Part shown: one piece after another, positions 43,896 through 52,025 of the stretch
How the letters are laid out: every line of letters starts with the position of its first letter
How positions within the stretch are numbered: position 1 is the first letter of the stretch
Origin: Duodenibacillus sp.
GTDB taxonomy: Bacteria > Pseudomonadota > Gammaproteobacteria > Burkholderiales > Burkholderiaceae_F
Direction of reading: 5' to 3'
Assembly (NCBI GenBank): GCA_017628205.1
Contig: JAGBZO010000041.1
Coordinates: 25,172 to 89,171 of the forward strand
Length of the DNA: 64,000 nucleotides
Position numbers and translations under genes: made by a program
The notes under the pieces: model-generated
The model's database searches: none
Seen by the model: the letters and a program-made list of their open reading frames with translations, nothing else
What the model was told of the DNA's origin: nothing

Positions 43896-44258
43896 GTGAC
43901 AAGTCACGACCAAGTTAGTTTGGACATGCCGACCCAGGACGTTGCGCAAACGTTGATGCAGTTGGCGGACATCGTTGAAAGCCGCAAGCAGGCCGATCCT
44001 TCCGCCAGTTACGTCGCCAAGCTCTTTAGCAAAGGCCCCGATGCATTCTTGAAAAAAATTGGCGAAGAGGCGACCGAAGTCGTGATAGCCGCCAAGGACG
44101 TCAACCGCAAAGATATCATTTACGAAACGGCCGATCTGTGGTTTCACACGCTGGTTATGTTGGCGCATTACGGCTTGCGTCCCGAACAGGTATTGGCCGA
44201 ATTGCAGCGTCGCGAAGGATTGAGCGGCTTGCAGGAAAAAGCTAGTCGTACCGAATAA
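43896..44258 (+). CDS. hisE: Phosphoribosyl-ATP pyrophosphatase
   Basis: Second enzyme of histidine biosynthesis (PR-ATP to PR-AMP). Of 120 residues, the catalytic helices read [26 protein letters not shown] and [22 protein letters not shown], with the metal-binding acidic EEXXE-like pattern. GTG 43896 has AGGAG seven bases upstream; an ATG at 43851 with AAGGA is also possible and would add 15 residues. No other his gene is adjacent, although hisI normally precedes hisE in Betaproteobacteria. The HIT gene and tatABC follow in the usual order. Confidence 0.9.
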   Translation: MTSHDQVSLDMPTQDVAQTLMQLADIVESRKQADPSASYVAKLFSKGPDAFLKKIGEEATEVVIAAKDVNRKDIIYETADLWFHTLVMLAHYGLRPEQVLAELQRREGLSGLQEKASRTE

Positions 44259-44294
44259 CCGCTATCGATACGCGAAGCGTACAGGAGAATGATC

Positions 44295-44633
44295 ATGCAA
44301 CTGGAAGATTGCATTTTTTGTAAGATCGCGCGCGGTGAGATTCCGTGCAACAAAGTGTATGAAGACGATGACGTGATTGCGTTTCATGACATTCACCCGC
44401 AAGCACCGATTCATTTTCTAATCATTCCGAAGCATCATATTACTTCTTTAGCACATGCAACGAGCGAAGACGCTGTGTTGTTGGGTAAAATGATCAATCT
44501 AGTACCGACGTTGGCCAAGCAGGCCGGTTGTGACAATGGATTCAGGACGGTGATCAACACGGGTCACGACGGGGGACAAGAGGTTCCGCATTTGCACATC
44601 CACGTATTGGGTGGTCCTCGTCCTTGGAAATAA
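44295..44633 (+). CDS. HIT-family nucleotide hydrolase (HinT type)
   Basis: Purine nucleoside phosphoramidase-like protein of 112 residues. The zinc-type N-terminus (CIFCKIARGEIPCNKVYED) precedes the histidine triad HLHIHVLGG, where the middle histidine is the nucleophile. ATG 44295 lies eight bases after AGGAG; ATG 44289 is too close to that site. The hisE-HIT-tatABC order is common in this class. Confidence 0.93.
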   Translation: MQLEDCIFCKIARGEIPCNKVYEDDDVIAFHDIHPQAPIHFLIIPKHHITSLAHATSEDAVLLGKMINLVPTLAKQAGCDNGFRTVINTGHDGGQEVPHLHIHVLGGPRPWK

Positions 44634-44672
44634 ATTTTTAATTTACTCTCACATATCTGTAAGGAGTCAAAA

Positions 44673-44900
44673 ATGGGTTCTCTTTCTATCTGGCATTGGC
44701 TGATCGTTCTTGCCATCGTCGTCCTCGTTTTCGGTACGGGCAAGCTCAAGAACATGGGCAAGGATCTTGGTGGTGCCATCAAGGGCTTCAAGGAAGGCAT
44801 GAAGGAAGGTGAAACGCCCGCCGCCGAGGCTCCCAAGCAGGTTCAGGCCGCCAAGGCTGAAACGGTTGAAGGTCAGGCCAAGGAAAAGACGCAGGCCTGA
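44673..44900 (+). CDS. tatA: Twin-arginine translocase subunit TatA
   Basis: Pore-forming Tat component. The 75-residue protein has one N-terminal membrane helix ([21 protein letters not shown]), then an amphipathic helix ([19 protein letters not shown]) and a polar tail. AAGGAG lies six bases before the ATG. The substrates visible in this window with Tat signals are HyaA, NapA and NapG. Confidence 0.95.
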   Translation: MGSLSIWHWLIVLAIVVLVFGTGKLKNMGKDLGGAIKGFKEGMKEGETPAAEAPKQVQAAKAETVEGQAKEKTQA

Positions 44901-44991
44901 TCCTCGTGCTTGGAACTCATCGTTGATCGAGGTAAAGGTGCCTTGCCGATAAGCAAGACACCTTTACCTGTTTGTTGTATCGGGCAAGAAT

Positions 44992-45672
44992 ATGTTTGAT
45001 TTTGGTTTTTCGGAGTTGATGCTGATCGGTGCGGTCGCCCTCGTGGTGCTCGGCCCGGAAAAGCTGCCTGTTGTCGCCAAAACGGCCGGCGAGTGGATTG
45101 GAAAAGCACAACGCTTGGTTCAACAGGTCAAGAGTGACATTGAGCGTGAAGCCGAATTGTCGGAACTCAAGAAAATCCAAGACGAGGCCAAGACCTTGGC
45201 CGAAGATCTGAACAACACGGTCAAGAGTCAAACCGAATCGATCGGGAAAGAAGTCAAAGCGTTGGAAACGGACATTGAAAAGTCGGCGTCCGACGCGCAG
45301 CAGGCGTACACGCAACTGAACGCTGACGGCAAAGACAGCATCAACACGCCGCGTGAAAATGCGCCTACGCTCCCGAACGCATCCGAGGCCGCCGACTCGT
45401 TTACTTCGGCCTTGGACACGCCCGATCCCGTGGATGATTTTTACGGCTGGTACGGTAAGGCCGTCGATATTGAAGACGAAGAAGACGAAACAAAAGAAGG
45501 CGGCGTCAAGTCGTTCGACAAGCGATACAAGGCCGGCCCCTCCGTTGAAGAACTGGCCGAGCAGTTGCACAAGCTCAAAATGGAGCTCGGTGATCGTTCG
45601 CCGCAATTTGGCGGCAACAATCGCCGCTATACGGCGCGAGCTCGTTCCAATCGCGTGCGCATTTATCGCTAA
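44992..45672 (+). CDS. tatB: Twin-arginine translocase subunit TatB
   Basis: Receptor subunit that works with TatC. It begins MFDFGFSELMLIGAVALVVLG with EKLP just after, the TatB hallmark. The long charged cytoplasmic region (about residues 60-226) is larger than E. coli TatB (171 aa) and includes an acidic segment (EDEEDETKEGG) and a basic end (RRYTARARSNRVRIYR). It lies 91 bases after tatA and 11 before tatC. Confidence 0.95.
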   Translation: MFDFGFSELMLIGAVALVVLGPEKLPVVAKTAGEWIGKAQRLVQQVKSDIEREAELSELKKIQDEAKTLAEDLNNTVKSQTESIGKEVKALETDIEKSASDAQQAYTQLNADGKDSINTPRENAPTLPNASEAADSFTSALDTPDPVDDFYGWYGKAVDIEDEEDETKEGGVKSFDKRYKAGPSVEELAEQLHKLKMELGDRSPQFGGNNRRYTARARSNRVRIYR

Positions 45673-45683
45673 GGGATGAACAT

Positions 45684-46469
45684 ATGGCAGAAAAGCAAGA
45701 GAAGTTGGAAGGTCCGGAAGATCCCGCGAACGAGCAACCGTTGGTCTCGCATCTGGTCGAGTTGCGTAACCGTACGGTGCGGGCCTGTATCGCGATTCTC
45801 GTGATCTTCGCGTGTTTGTCGCCTTTCATGAAACAAATTTTTGACTTCTTGTCGCAGCCGTTGATGGTGGCTTTGCCTCAAGGGGTCAAGCTGTTGGCGA
45901 CCGGGGTGGTCGCGCCCTTTATGGTGCCGCTCAAGGTGACGCTTTTCGTAGCGTTTTTGTTGGCGTTGCCCTATGTTTTGTACCAGTTGTGGGCCTATAT
46001 CGCCCCGGCTCTGTACCGTCACGAAAAGCGTTTGGCGTTGCCCGTCATCGTTTCGAGCATCGTGATGTTCGCGATCGGCATGGCGTATTGCTACTTCATC
46101 GTTTTCGGGATGGTGTTCAAGTTTATTGCGGGATTTTCTCCCGAATCCGTCAACTTTGCACCGGACATCGACAGCTACTTCAGCTTTGTTTTGACGATGT
46201 TCTTTGCTTTCGGCATTACGTTTGAGGTGCCGATTTTGGTGGCGGTTCTGAATCGCGTGGGTTTTGCTTCCGCGGAAAAGCTGACCAAAGCTCGTCCTTA
46301 CGTCATTGTGGGCGCATTCGTGATCGCGGCCATTTTCACGCCGCCCGATGTGCTCTCTCAGTTGTTGTTGGCTATCCCGCTCGTGATTCTTTATGAAATG
46401 GGGCTCTGGTTCGTTCGAGCCTTCGGTCGAAAAGAGCCGATCGAAAAAGACGATGAAGACGAAGCCTGA
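45684..46469 (+). CDS. tatC: Sec-independent protein translocase TatC
   Basis: Six-span membrane receptor for twin-arginine signals. The N-terminal LVSHLVELRNRTVRACIAI, the KVTLFVAFLLALPYVLYQLWAYIAPALYRHEKR block and FGITFEVPILVAVLNRVGF are diagnostic. The conserved early Glu lies in HLVELRNR. The 261-residue length is typical and the C-terminus is acidic (EKDDEDEA). A terminator shared with the opposite MMPL gene follows. Confidence 0.96.
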   Translation: MAEKQEKLEGPEDPANEQPLVSHLVELRNRTVRACIAILVIFACLSPFMKQIFDFLSQPLMVALPQGVKLLATGVVAPFMVPLKVTLFVAFLLALPYVLYQLWAYIAPALYRHEKRLALPVIVSSIVMFAIGMAYCYFIVFGMVFKFIAGFSPESVNFAPDIDSYFSFVLTMFFAFGITFEVPILVAVLNRVGFASAEKLTKARPYVIVGAFVIAAIFTPPDVLSQLLLAIPLVILYEMGLWFVRAFGRKEPIEKDDEDEA

Positions 46470-46485
46470 TTTTTGATTGGAAGTC

Positions 46486-46526
46486 AAAAAAGCGATTTTC
46501 CTTCGGGAAAATCGCTTTTTCTTTTT
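46486..46526. terminator. Bidirectional terminator between tatC and the MMPL gene
   Basis: A long stem AAAAAGCGATTTTCC with GGAAAATCGCTTTTT (about 46486-46501 with 46505-46520) closes a small TTC loop and continues into T-rich sequence. It lies between convergent genes. Confidence 0.9.
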
Positions 46527-48807
46527 ATCGGTTCTTCGTGGGATGAGCGCGCAACAAAGGCGTCAACAACCAAGCAAGTGCAATGCCGATTAAGACGGTC
46601 ATTCCGAAATGACTCAGCGCGGGAGTTGACGAAAGGCTCAACAGGCCGAACGACAGCAAGGTGCTGGAGCCGGCCAAGAAAATGGACGCCCAGACCGTGG
46701 AATGCTCTCGTTCGGAATGCATGAGCAGGGCGTAATCGACGTTCAGGCCCAAAAGCAACAGTAGAGGCAAGGTGCTAAAGAGCGAAACGGGGATGCCGCA
46801 CCAACCGAGTACGCCCAATGTCAGTAGGAGACTGAGCAGACAGGGCAGACAAACGTGGAGGCCGTCCTTGCGATAGAGGCGTCGCAAGAGCCAGAGCGTC
46901 ATCACAAGCGATAGTCCGACAATCCACAAGAGGATCGTGCGGTAGGAGCTCAGAGAAGCGGCGATGTCGGCGGTCAAGTTGACGAAGCTGACCCCATCGA
47001 GCGAGTCGGCGATGTTCTGCAAGGCGCCCAAACTATCGGGTCCAACCCCGGAAAGCAAGACGACGGCGCCCTTGTTCGAGTTGTCGAGCCAAAGTGAGCC
47101 AAAGGGGGGCAACGCTGTCAAATCGCTTGGGTTGGCCAACGGCGTGTCTTGGGTCGGCCGTTGCAGAGAGATTTTCAAATGACGCTCGACGTAAGCCAAG
47201 GCGGAGGCGTTGGCAGCGGCGGTCAAACGGGCGTTTTCTTGTTGCCGGCGGTAATCGGGCAACCAGTCGTAAGGGCTGAAGGCTTGTCGAATGATGCCTT
47301 GCCGAACGGCGTTTTCAAGCCGAGCGTGAAGCGATGCCAGACGATCGAGCGTTGTTTTGTCGTCAGGCGCTTGAACAAGGAAAAATTGACTCGGGCTGGT
47401 ATCGCTTAAGCGTTGGTTGAGAGTTGCTTGCGTATCCAACAAGGACTTGGGAATGCTGTTGAGCAGATTCAACTCATTTGTCGTTTGCAATTGAAGCACC
47501 CCGCCGATTGTCACAATGCTCGAGGCGACGATCAGGATGCGTCGTTGTTTGGGGTTTAACGGTCGGATGCAGCGGCTCATCACCTCGCAGAACGATCGGA
47601 CGAAAGCGATGGAGTTTTGGGTCTGCGGTGCCAACGGCAATGTCAGCATAAGCGTCACGAAAGCCGCAGCGAGTCCGTTGATACAAAAAAGTGCCATCTG
47701 ACGCAGCCCCGGAACCGGGACGGCGAGCATCAGTGCATAACCGAGAATGGTGGACAAAAGCGACAAGCCGAGGGGACGCAAGAGCTTGCGTCTAACATCG
47801 ATCCCGTTTGCACCGTTCAAAAGCGCGCAAGCGGCATGAAAGACATAATCGACACAAATGCCCAAGAGCGTGGCGCCGAAGACAAAGGTGAGGACGTGTA
47901 ACCGATCGAAAATCAAAACGAGGGAGCAAAAGGCAAAAGCCGTCGAGGTTCCCAAAACGAAAATCAAATAGCCGATGGGAGCAAAACGTCTGAAAAACAA
48001 CCAGGTCAAAAAGACGATGCCTGCCAATGCGACCAGGCCGATCGTCGAGGTTTCAAAAGCCGCGCGCGAACTGACGGCTTCGGCGATAAGGGGAATGCCG
48101 CTCGCAAAGACGGTGCAATCGGAACAAACGCTCCGGGATCGAGCCGATGCCGCGGCAATGCCGTCGGTCAGTGTGCCCGAGGCATTGGCGGCCAACCCGG
48201 CGCCGGTTGTCAGTGACAGCACGATAGTCGATTTGGCGTCGTTGTCGAGCAACACCGTGAATCCGTCGCGTTGCGTAAATCGAGAAAAGGCATTGTGAGA
48301 CAAGAGCCAGTTTTGAAATAACCCCAACGGATCGTCGGTCCAATCGAAGACGGAAAAGGATACAGGTTGATAAAGGCGTTGCAGGGCACGTTGTCCGACG
48401 GTTTGCGGGTCGGCCTCTTTGAGCCAACGAGCGTCTTGCTCGGTAAGGAAGTTGGGGATGAAGCGTCGGTACAGAGCCCGAATCGACTCAAGCGATTGCT
48501 CTGTTTCGGCAGAACGTTGGAAGTCGGAGGGCAGCGCTTCGACAAAAGTTTCGGCCGCCTTGCGCGTCTTGTGCCATGAAGGTGACTCGATTACGACCCA
48601 GATGGTTTTTGCGTTTTTGTCGGAAATGTTCGCAAGAATGTCGGAGGCTTGTCGCACCAATTTGTCTTGGGGTAAAAGTGCCTTGATGTCCGTTTCGATC
48701 ATGCCGGGAGTCAAGCGCAAGACGGCAAAGAAACAAACAAGACACCAAACGATCAACCAACCGTAGCGTAACGAACGATCGAGACGCGATTCGAACGGAT
48801 TTTTCAT
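46525..48807 (-). CDS. MMPL-family RND-type exporter
   Basis: Large inner-membrane exporter of the MmpL/RND superfamily, 760 residues from ATG 48807. It has two halves, each with a periplasmic domain followed by a five- or six-helix bundle. The conserved membrane-centre motif appears as GICVDYVFHAACA in the first half and GLNVDYALLMHSE in the second, with the proton-relay Asp in each. It overlaps the LolA-like gene (ATGA). Such MMPL-LolA pairs occur in aryl-polyene and related lipid clusters, where they are thought to export lipid products. None of the other cluster genes is here. Confidence 0.87.
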   Translation of the reverse strand: MKNPFESRLDRSLRYGWLIVWCLVCFFAVLRLTPGMIETDIKALLPQDKLVRQASDILANISDKNAKTIWVVIESPSWHKTRKAAETFVEALPSDFQRSAETEQSLESIRALYRRFIPNFLTEQDARWLKEADPQTVGQRALQRLYQPVSFSVFDWTDDPLGLFQNWLLSHNAFSRFTQRDGFTVLLDNDAKSTIVLSLTTGAGLAANASGTLTDGIAAASARSRSVCSDCTVFASGIPLIAEAVSSRAAFETSTIGLVALAGIVFLTWLFFRRFAPIGYLIFVLGTSTAFAFCSLVLIFDRLHVLTFVFGATLLGICVDYVFHAACALLNGANGIDVRRKLLRPLGLSLLSTILGYALMLAVPVPGLRQMALFCINGLAAAFVTLMLTLPLAPQTQNSIAFVRSFCEVMSRCIRPLNPKQRRILIVASSIVTIGGVLQLQTTNELNLLNSIPKSLLDTQATLNQRLSDTSPSQFFLVQAPDDKTTLDRLASLHARLENAVRQGIIRQAFSPYDWLPDYRRQQENARLTAAANASALAYVERHLKISLQRPTQDTPLANPSDLTALPPFGSLWLDNSNKGAVVLLSGVGPDSLGALQNIADSLDGVSFVNLTADIAASLSSYRTILLWIVGLSLVMTLWLLRRLYRKDGLHVCLPCLLSLLLTLGVLGWCGIPVSLFSTLPLLLLLGLNVDYALLMHSEREHSTVWASIFLAGSSTLLSFGLLSLSSTPALSHFGMTVLIGIALAWLLTPLLRAHPTKNR

Positions 48808-49424
48808 CGTACCGCCTCGAATAGACGCATCGTGCACGGATCCGGATTTTCAGGGTGTTCGATGTTTTCAAAGACGATGCGCGTGGTGTCGCCGTTGGAT
48901 TGGGTGATGAGAATCCGTTCGACATGGAGGTTGCCGAAAAATGCGATCTCGGTGATCATGGATTGAACACGATCATGTTTGGGAGTGGCGATCAGAGACC
49001 AACGACCGGAAGTCGAATCCAATTGGGCGTCAAGTAAAAATTGGTCTCGGAACGAATCAAGGCGTCCGGAAACGATGCTTTCGATCTGCTCGATATAACT
49101 TTGCGTATGCCCTTGCGGTCTTACGATCCATTGCTTGCCGTCGTTCGAGAAGCCGATGCGGGTGTCGGTAAAAACGGCGAACGATTCAAAGGGTGACTGC
49201 GTTTTCCAGATGAGGCCTTGCGGTTCCGAAATGGTTAGCGTGCCGCGACTGATCAGCGGAACGGGAATGGATGCCGTTTTTTTCTCCGCGGTATAGTGGG
49301 CGACAAGGGTCGGTCGTTGGACGAGTCGGGACGCTATGTCGTCAAGCGTGTCGGCTTGAGAAACGATCGGCGTGACTCCGATGAGACACAAGCTCAGGCA
49401 AAAAGAAAACAGGCGGTTGATCAC
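48804..49424 (-). CDS. LolA-like outer-membrane lipoprotein-carrier family protein
   Basis: Periplasmic protein of the LolA fold, 206 residues. It reads after the signal as DTLDDIASRLVQRPTLVAHYTAEK, then a beta-rich body (RGTLTISEPQGLIWKTQSPFESFAVFTDTRIGFSNDG) typical of LolA relatives from lipid/polyene loci. GTG 49424 is the only sensible start: all in-frame upstream codons lie within the tRNA-Lys terminator and tRNA genes. No strong ribosome site is seen, so the start is uncertain. It is followed by the MMPL exporter in overlap, suggesting the pair moves one lipid-like substrate through the periplasm. Confidence 0.8.
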   Translation of the reverse strand: MINRLFSFCLSLCLIGVTPIVSQADTLDDIASRLVQRPTLVAHYTAEKKTASIPVPLISRGTLTISEPQGLIWKTQSPFESFAVFTDTRIGFSNDGKQWIVRPQGHTQSYIEQIESIVSGRLDSFRDQFLLDAQLDSTSGRWSLIATPKHDRVQSMITEIAFFGNLHVERILITQSNGDTTRIVFENIEHPENPDPCTMRLFEAVR

Positions 49425-49472
49425 GACAAAAAGAAAAGAGAAGGGTTTCGCTTGAAATTTTAGCGAATGCAC

Positions 49473-49508
49473 AAAAGAAAACAGCCCATCGTGTATCACG
49501 ATGGGCTG
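49473..49508 (-). terminator. Terminator after the tRNA-Lys cluster
   Basis: On the minus strand a 12-base-pair perfect stem CAGCCCATCGTG with CACGATGGGCTG (49508-49497 and 49493-49482) is followed by TTTTCTTTT. Confidence 0.9.
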
Positions 49509-49513
49509 GAATC

Positions 49514-49589
49514 TGGTGGGAGCGCAGAGACTCGAACTCTGGACCGACGGATTAAGAGTCCGCTGCTCTACCAACTGAGCTACGCTCCC
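49514..49589 (-). tRNA. tRNA-Lys (CTT), copy 2
   Basis: A 76-base tRNA with CCA encoded. Its acceptor stem is GGGAGCG with CGCTCCC and its anticodon loop CTCTTAA contains CTT. It is identical to the neighbouring copy at 49632-49707. Confidence 0.95.
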
Positions 49590-49631
49590 GAAACCGAATT
49601 TCTGCAGGCATGACCTACAGAACACAAATTT

Positions 49632-49707
49632 TGGTGGGAGCGCAGAGACTCGAACTCTGGACCGACGGATTAAGAGTCCGCTGCTCTACCAACTGAGCTA
49701 CGCTCCC
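49632..49707 (-). tRNA. tRNA-Lys (CTT), copy 1
   Basis: Same 76-base sequence as the copy at 49514-49589, separated by 42 bases of unrelated sequence. Anticodon CTT, CCA encoded. The exact duplication suggests a recent tandem copy or strong maintenance of identity. Confidence 0.95.
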
Positions 49708-49727
49708 CACTTCCAGTTGAGTTGTCT

Positions 49728-49803
49728 TGGTGGGTCGTGCGAGATTCGAACTCACGACCAACGGATTAAAAGTCCGCTGCTCTACCGACTGAGCTAACGA
49801 CCC
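49728..49803 (-). tRNA. tRNA-Lys (TTT)
   Basis: A 76-base tRNA with CCA encoded. Acceptor GGGTCGT pairs with ACGACCC, and anticodon loop CTTTTAA contains TTT. It is the first of three lysine tRNAs in one transcript and shares most of the anticodon arm with the CTT copies. Confidence 0.95.
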
Positions 49804-49855
49804 ACGAAGCGTCGTTGAACACGAGTTCGCAGAGGAACAATCAACTGAGAACGGA

Positions 49856-49884
49856 ATTAAACACGGTTTTTCATCTTGTGTCAA
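49856..49884 (-). promoter_or_regulatory. Sigma-70 promoter of the tRNA-Lys operon
   Basis: On the minus strand TTGACA (49884-49879) and TTTAAT (49861-49856) are 17 bases apart, about 50 bases upstream of tRNA-Lys(TTT). Confidence 0.78.
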
Positions 49885-50084
49885 GCTAATTTTTTGAAAA
49901 AGTCACCGTGTATCAACTTACGATAGAAAAAAGATAAAACATAGGTCCGCAAAAAGTCTACTATGTTAGGGTAACCACTAACAACTTAGACAACGGAAAA
50001 AGTCGATTTTTTTGAAAAAATGGGGCATGATTCACGGTAACGATGTGAGAGAAAGTTTGTTTTAGGCGCGTCGTTATTGGGTTG

Positions 50085-50124
50085 GTGGATCAATTTTCAA
50101 AAAACAGTCGTTTTATTGATCCAC
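50085..50124 (+). repeat. Inverted repeat 1 in the recA leader
   Basis: GTGGATCAAT (50085-50094) and its exact reverse complement ATTGATCCAC (50115-50124) enclose 20 bases. Those bases can form an inner AAAAC/GTTTT stem. No function is assigned. Confidence 0.6.
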
Positions 50125-50151
50125 TGAAAATAGTAAGCTCTCGCAAGAAAA

Positions 50152-50178
50152 TTAAAGATAGATAAAAACTATCTTTAA
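50152..50178 (+). repeat. Inverted repeat 2 directly before recA
   Basis: The ten-base-pair perfect stem TTAAAGATAG/CTATCTTTAA (50152-50161 with 50169-50178) has a seven-base A-rich loop. It ends about 12 bases before the GGAAATAAAAGG ribosome-site region of recA. Confidence 0.65.
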
Positions 50179-50203
50179 TATAGTTATATAGGAAATAAAA
50201 GGT

Positions 50204-51379
50204 ATGGCAACCGATAAGAAGAAAGCCGGCGATATGCGTGTTGAACGTCTGAATGACCAAGACGAACGTAAAAAAGCATTGGCGGCAGCTCTGGCATATA
50301 TTGAAAAAGAGTTTGGCAAGGGCTCGATCATGCGCATGTCCGAGGCCGACAGTGCCGAAGACGTCGAAGTGGTGAGCACGGGTTCCTTGGGGTTGGATTT
50401 GGCCTTGGGGGTTGGCGGCTTGCCGCGCGGTCGTGTTGTAGAAATCTTTGGTCCCGAAAGTTCTGGTAAGACGACGTTGACGTTGCAGGTGATCGCCGAA
50501 ATGCAAAAACTCGGCGGTACGTGTGCTTTCATCGACGCCGAGCATGCGCTCGATGTCAATTACGCTCAAAAGTTAGGCGTCAAACTGGACGATTTGCTGT
50601 TGTCTCAGCCCGATACCGGCGAACAAGCCTTGGAAATTACCGACGCGTTGGTGCGTTCGGGCTCCGTCGACTTGATCGTTATCGACTCGGTGGCCGCCTT
50701 GACGCCGCGCAGCGAAATCGAAGGGGAAATGGGCGACGCTTTGCCCGGTTTGCAGGCGCGTTTAATGAGTCAGGCCTTGCGCAAGTTGACCGCTTCGATT
50801 ACAAAGACCAAGACGTTGGTTATCTTCATCAATCAGATTCGTATGAAGATCGGTATCGCTTACGGCAATCCCGAAGTGACGACCGGCGGCAACGCGCTCA
50901 AGTTCTACAGCTCGGTTCGCATCGACATTCGTCGTAAAAACGCGTTGAAGCGCGGTGACGAAGTGTACGGTTCGGAAACCAAGGTCAAAGTGGTAAAGAA
51001 CAAGGTTTCGCCTCCCTTTAAGGAAGCCGTGTTCGATATCTTGTATGGCGAAGGGATTTCGCGCGAAGGCGAATTGCCTGATTTGGGTACCGAGCTCGAT
51101 GTCGTCGATAAGAGCGGTGCATGGTATAGCTATGAAGGCACCCGTATCGGTCAGGGTAAGGACAACGCACGCGAATATTTGCGCACCCATGAAGATGTGG
51201 CGCTGGAAATCGAAAATAAGATTCGCGGTCTCAAGGGAATGCGTCCTCGAACGATGTCGCTGACGCCGACTGCGCCCGTCGAGGCACCGGTCAAGGAGAC
51301 TAAGACGGAAAAGAAAAAGACCAAGGCGGCTGAAGTCGTCGTGGACGATACCGTGATTGAACCGGAAGATCTGTACTAA
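50204..51379 (+). CDS. recA: Recombinase RecA
   Basis: DNA strand-exchange ATPase and co-protease for LexA. The 391-residue protein has Walker A GPESSGKT at 83-90, FIDAEHALD, the L1 loop [16 protein letters not shown] and L2 region [11 protein letters not shown]...[14 protein letters not shown]. The C-terminus is longer than in E. coli (352 aa) and is lysine- and acid-rich ([17 protein letters not shown]). recX follows. No LexA box is evident upstream, so SOS control may differ. Confidence 0.97.
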   Translation: MATDKKKAGDMRVERLNDQDERKKALAAALAYIEKEFGKGSIMRMSEADSAEDVEVVSTGSLGLDLALGVGGLPRGRVVEIFGPESSGKTTLTLQVIAEMQKLGGTCAFIDAEHALDVNYAQKLGVKLDDLLLSQPDTGEQALEITDALVRSGSVDLIVIDSVAALTPRSEIEGEMGDALPGLQARLMSQALRKLTASITKTKTLVIFINQIRMKIGIAYGNPEVTTGGNALKFYSSVRIDIRRKNALKRGDEVYGSETKVKVVKNKVSPPFKEAVFDILYGEGISREGELPDLGTELDVVDKSGAWYSYEGTRIGQGKDNAREYLRTHEDVALEIENKIRGLKGMRPRTMSLTPTAPVEAPVKETKTEKKKTKAAEVVVDDTVIEPEDLY

Positions 51380-51388
51380 GATAGTCAA

Positions 51389-51416
51389 ATACCCGAGAAT
51401 AGCCTTTCTCGGGTAT
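51389..51416 (+). terminator. Hairpin between recA and recX (partial terminator)
   Basis: A ten-base-pair stem ATACCCGAGA with TCTCGGGTAT (51389-51398 with 51407-51416) is followed by the weak T-rich run GTTTATT. In E. coli a hairpin here limits recX to readthrough from recA. The same layout is seen here. Confidence 0.65.
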
Positions 51417-51431
51417 GTTTATTCGGAGAGT

Positions 51432-51914
51432 ATGACGGTGGCGCCAAGAACGAAACCCAGAACGCTGTTGATGAAAGGCGTTGAGTTGCTTTCTCGACGA
51501 GAGCATTCCAGAGAGGAGCTGAAATACAAGCTTCAGAGGGCGTTGTCGGAAGGTCAAACGAATACGGATGTCAGCGATTGTTTGGATACGCTCGAGGCCA
51601 AAGGCTATCTGAGTAACGCGCGATTTGCCGAAGCGCGTGTGAGGACGCGGGCTTCTCGATACGGGAACCAACGCTTAATTCAGGAGTTGCGTCAGAAAGG
51701 TGTCCGTTCCGAGGATATCGAACAGGCTTTGCAAGAGGCCGGCGACGAGGTGGCACGTGCACGTGCCATTTGGTCCAAGAAATTCGGAGCGCCTCCGATC
51801 GATTACAAAGAGCGCGCGCGTCAGATCCGATTTTTAGCGGCCAGAGGCTTTGACATTTCAACAATATCCAAAGTTTTGTCCTCATGCGGGCAAGCGGATG
51901 ATTTTGAAATGTAA
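51432..51914 (+). CDS. recX: Regulatory protein RecX
   Basis: Binds RecA filaments and limits strand exchange. The 160-residue protein shows three tandem three-helix repeats: KGVELLSRREHSREELKYKL, CLDTLEAKGYLSNARFAEARVRTRASRYGNQRLIQELRQKGV and RQIRFLAARGFDISTISKVL. ATG 51432 is chosen because it lies beyond the hairpin and has GGAGAG upstream. The recA-recX order is the common one. Confidence 0.9.
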   Translation: MTVAPRTKPRTLLMKGVELLSRREHSREELKYKLQRALSEGQTNTDVSDCLDTLEAKGYLSNARFAEARVRTRASRYGNQRLIQELRQKGVRSEDIEQALQEAGDEVARARAIWSKKFGAPPIDYKERARQIRFLAARGFDISTISKVLSSCGQADDFEM

Positions 51915-52025
51915 GGAAACGAAATTTATTGACAAATTAAATCGGAAGCGCGGTCTTCATACAATACAATAAGTGCTACCAGATTTTATGTCTTTTTTAT
52001 TGACAATATTTAAGGGAGTCTAGCC

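Larger units (their letters stand above)
49804..50203. promoter_or_regulatory. Divergent AT-rich region between tRNA-Lys genes and recA
   Basis: About 400 bases with no credible gene, visibly richer in A and T than the rest of the window. It holds the tRNA promoter near its left end and two hairpins near recA. I looked for a canonical LexA box (CTGT-N8-ACAG) and did not find one. The recA promoter must lie here, but no pair of hexamers stands out. Confidence 0.6.

Noticed and set aside
49425-49884. Open frames running through the tRNA-Lys genes (N-terminal extension of the LolA-like gene and a separate 89-codon frame)
   Set aside because: They translate tRNA sequence twice (the repeated SVAQLVEQRTLNP peptide) and cross a terminator, so they are not coding.
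51915-52025. Possible yybP-ykoY manganese riboswitch before the terC-like gene
   Set aside because: The short leader lacks the conserved purine-rich and GC-paired core of that riboswitch.
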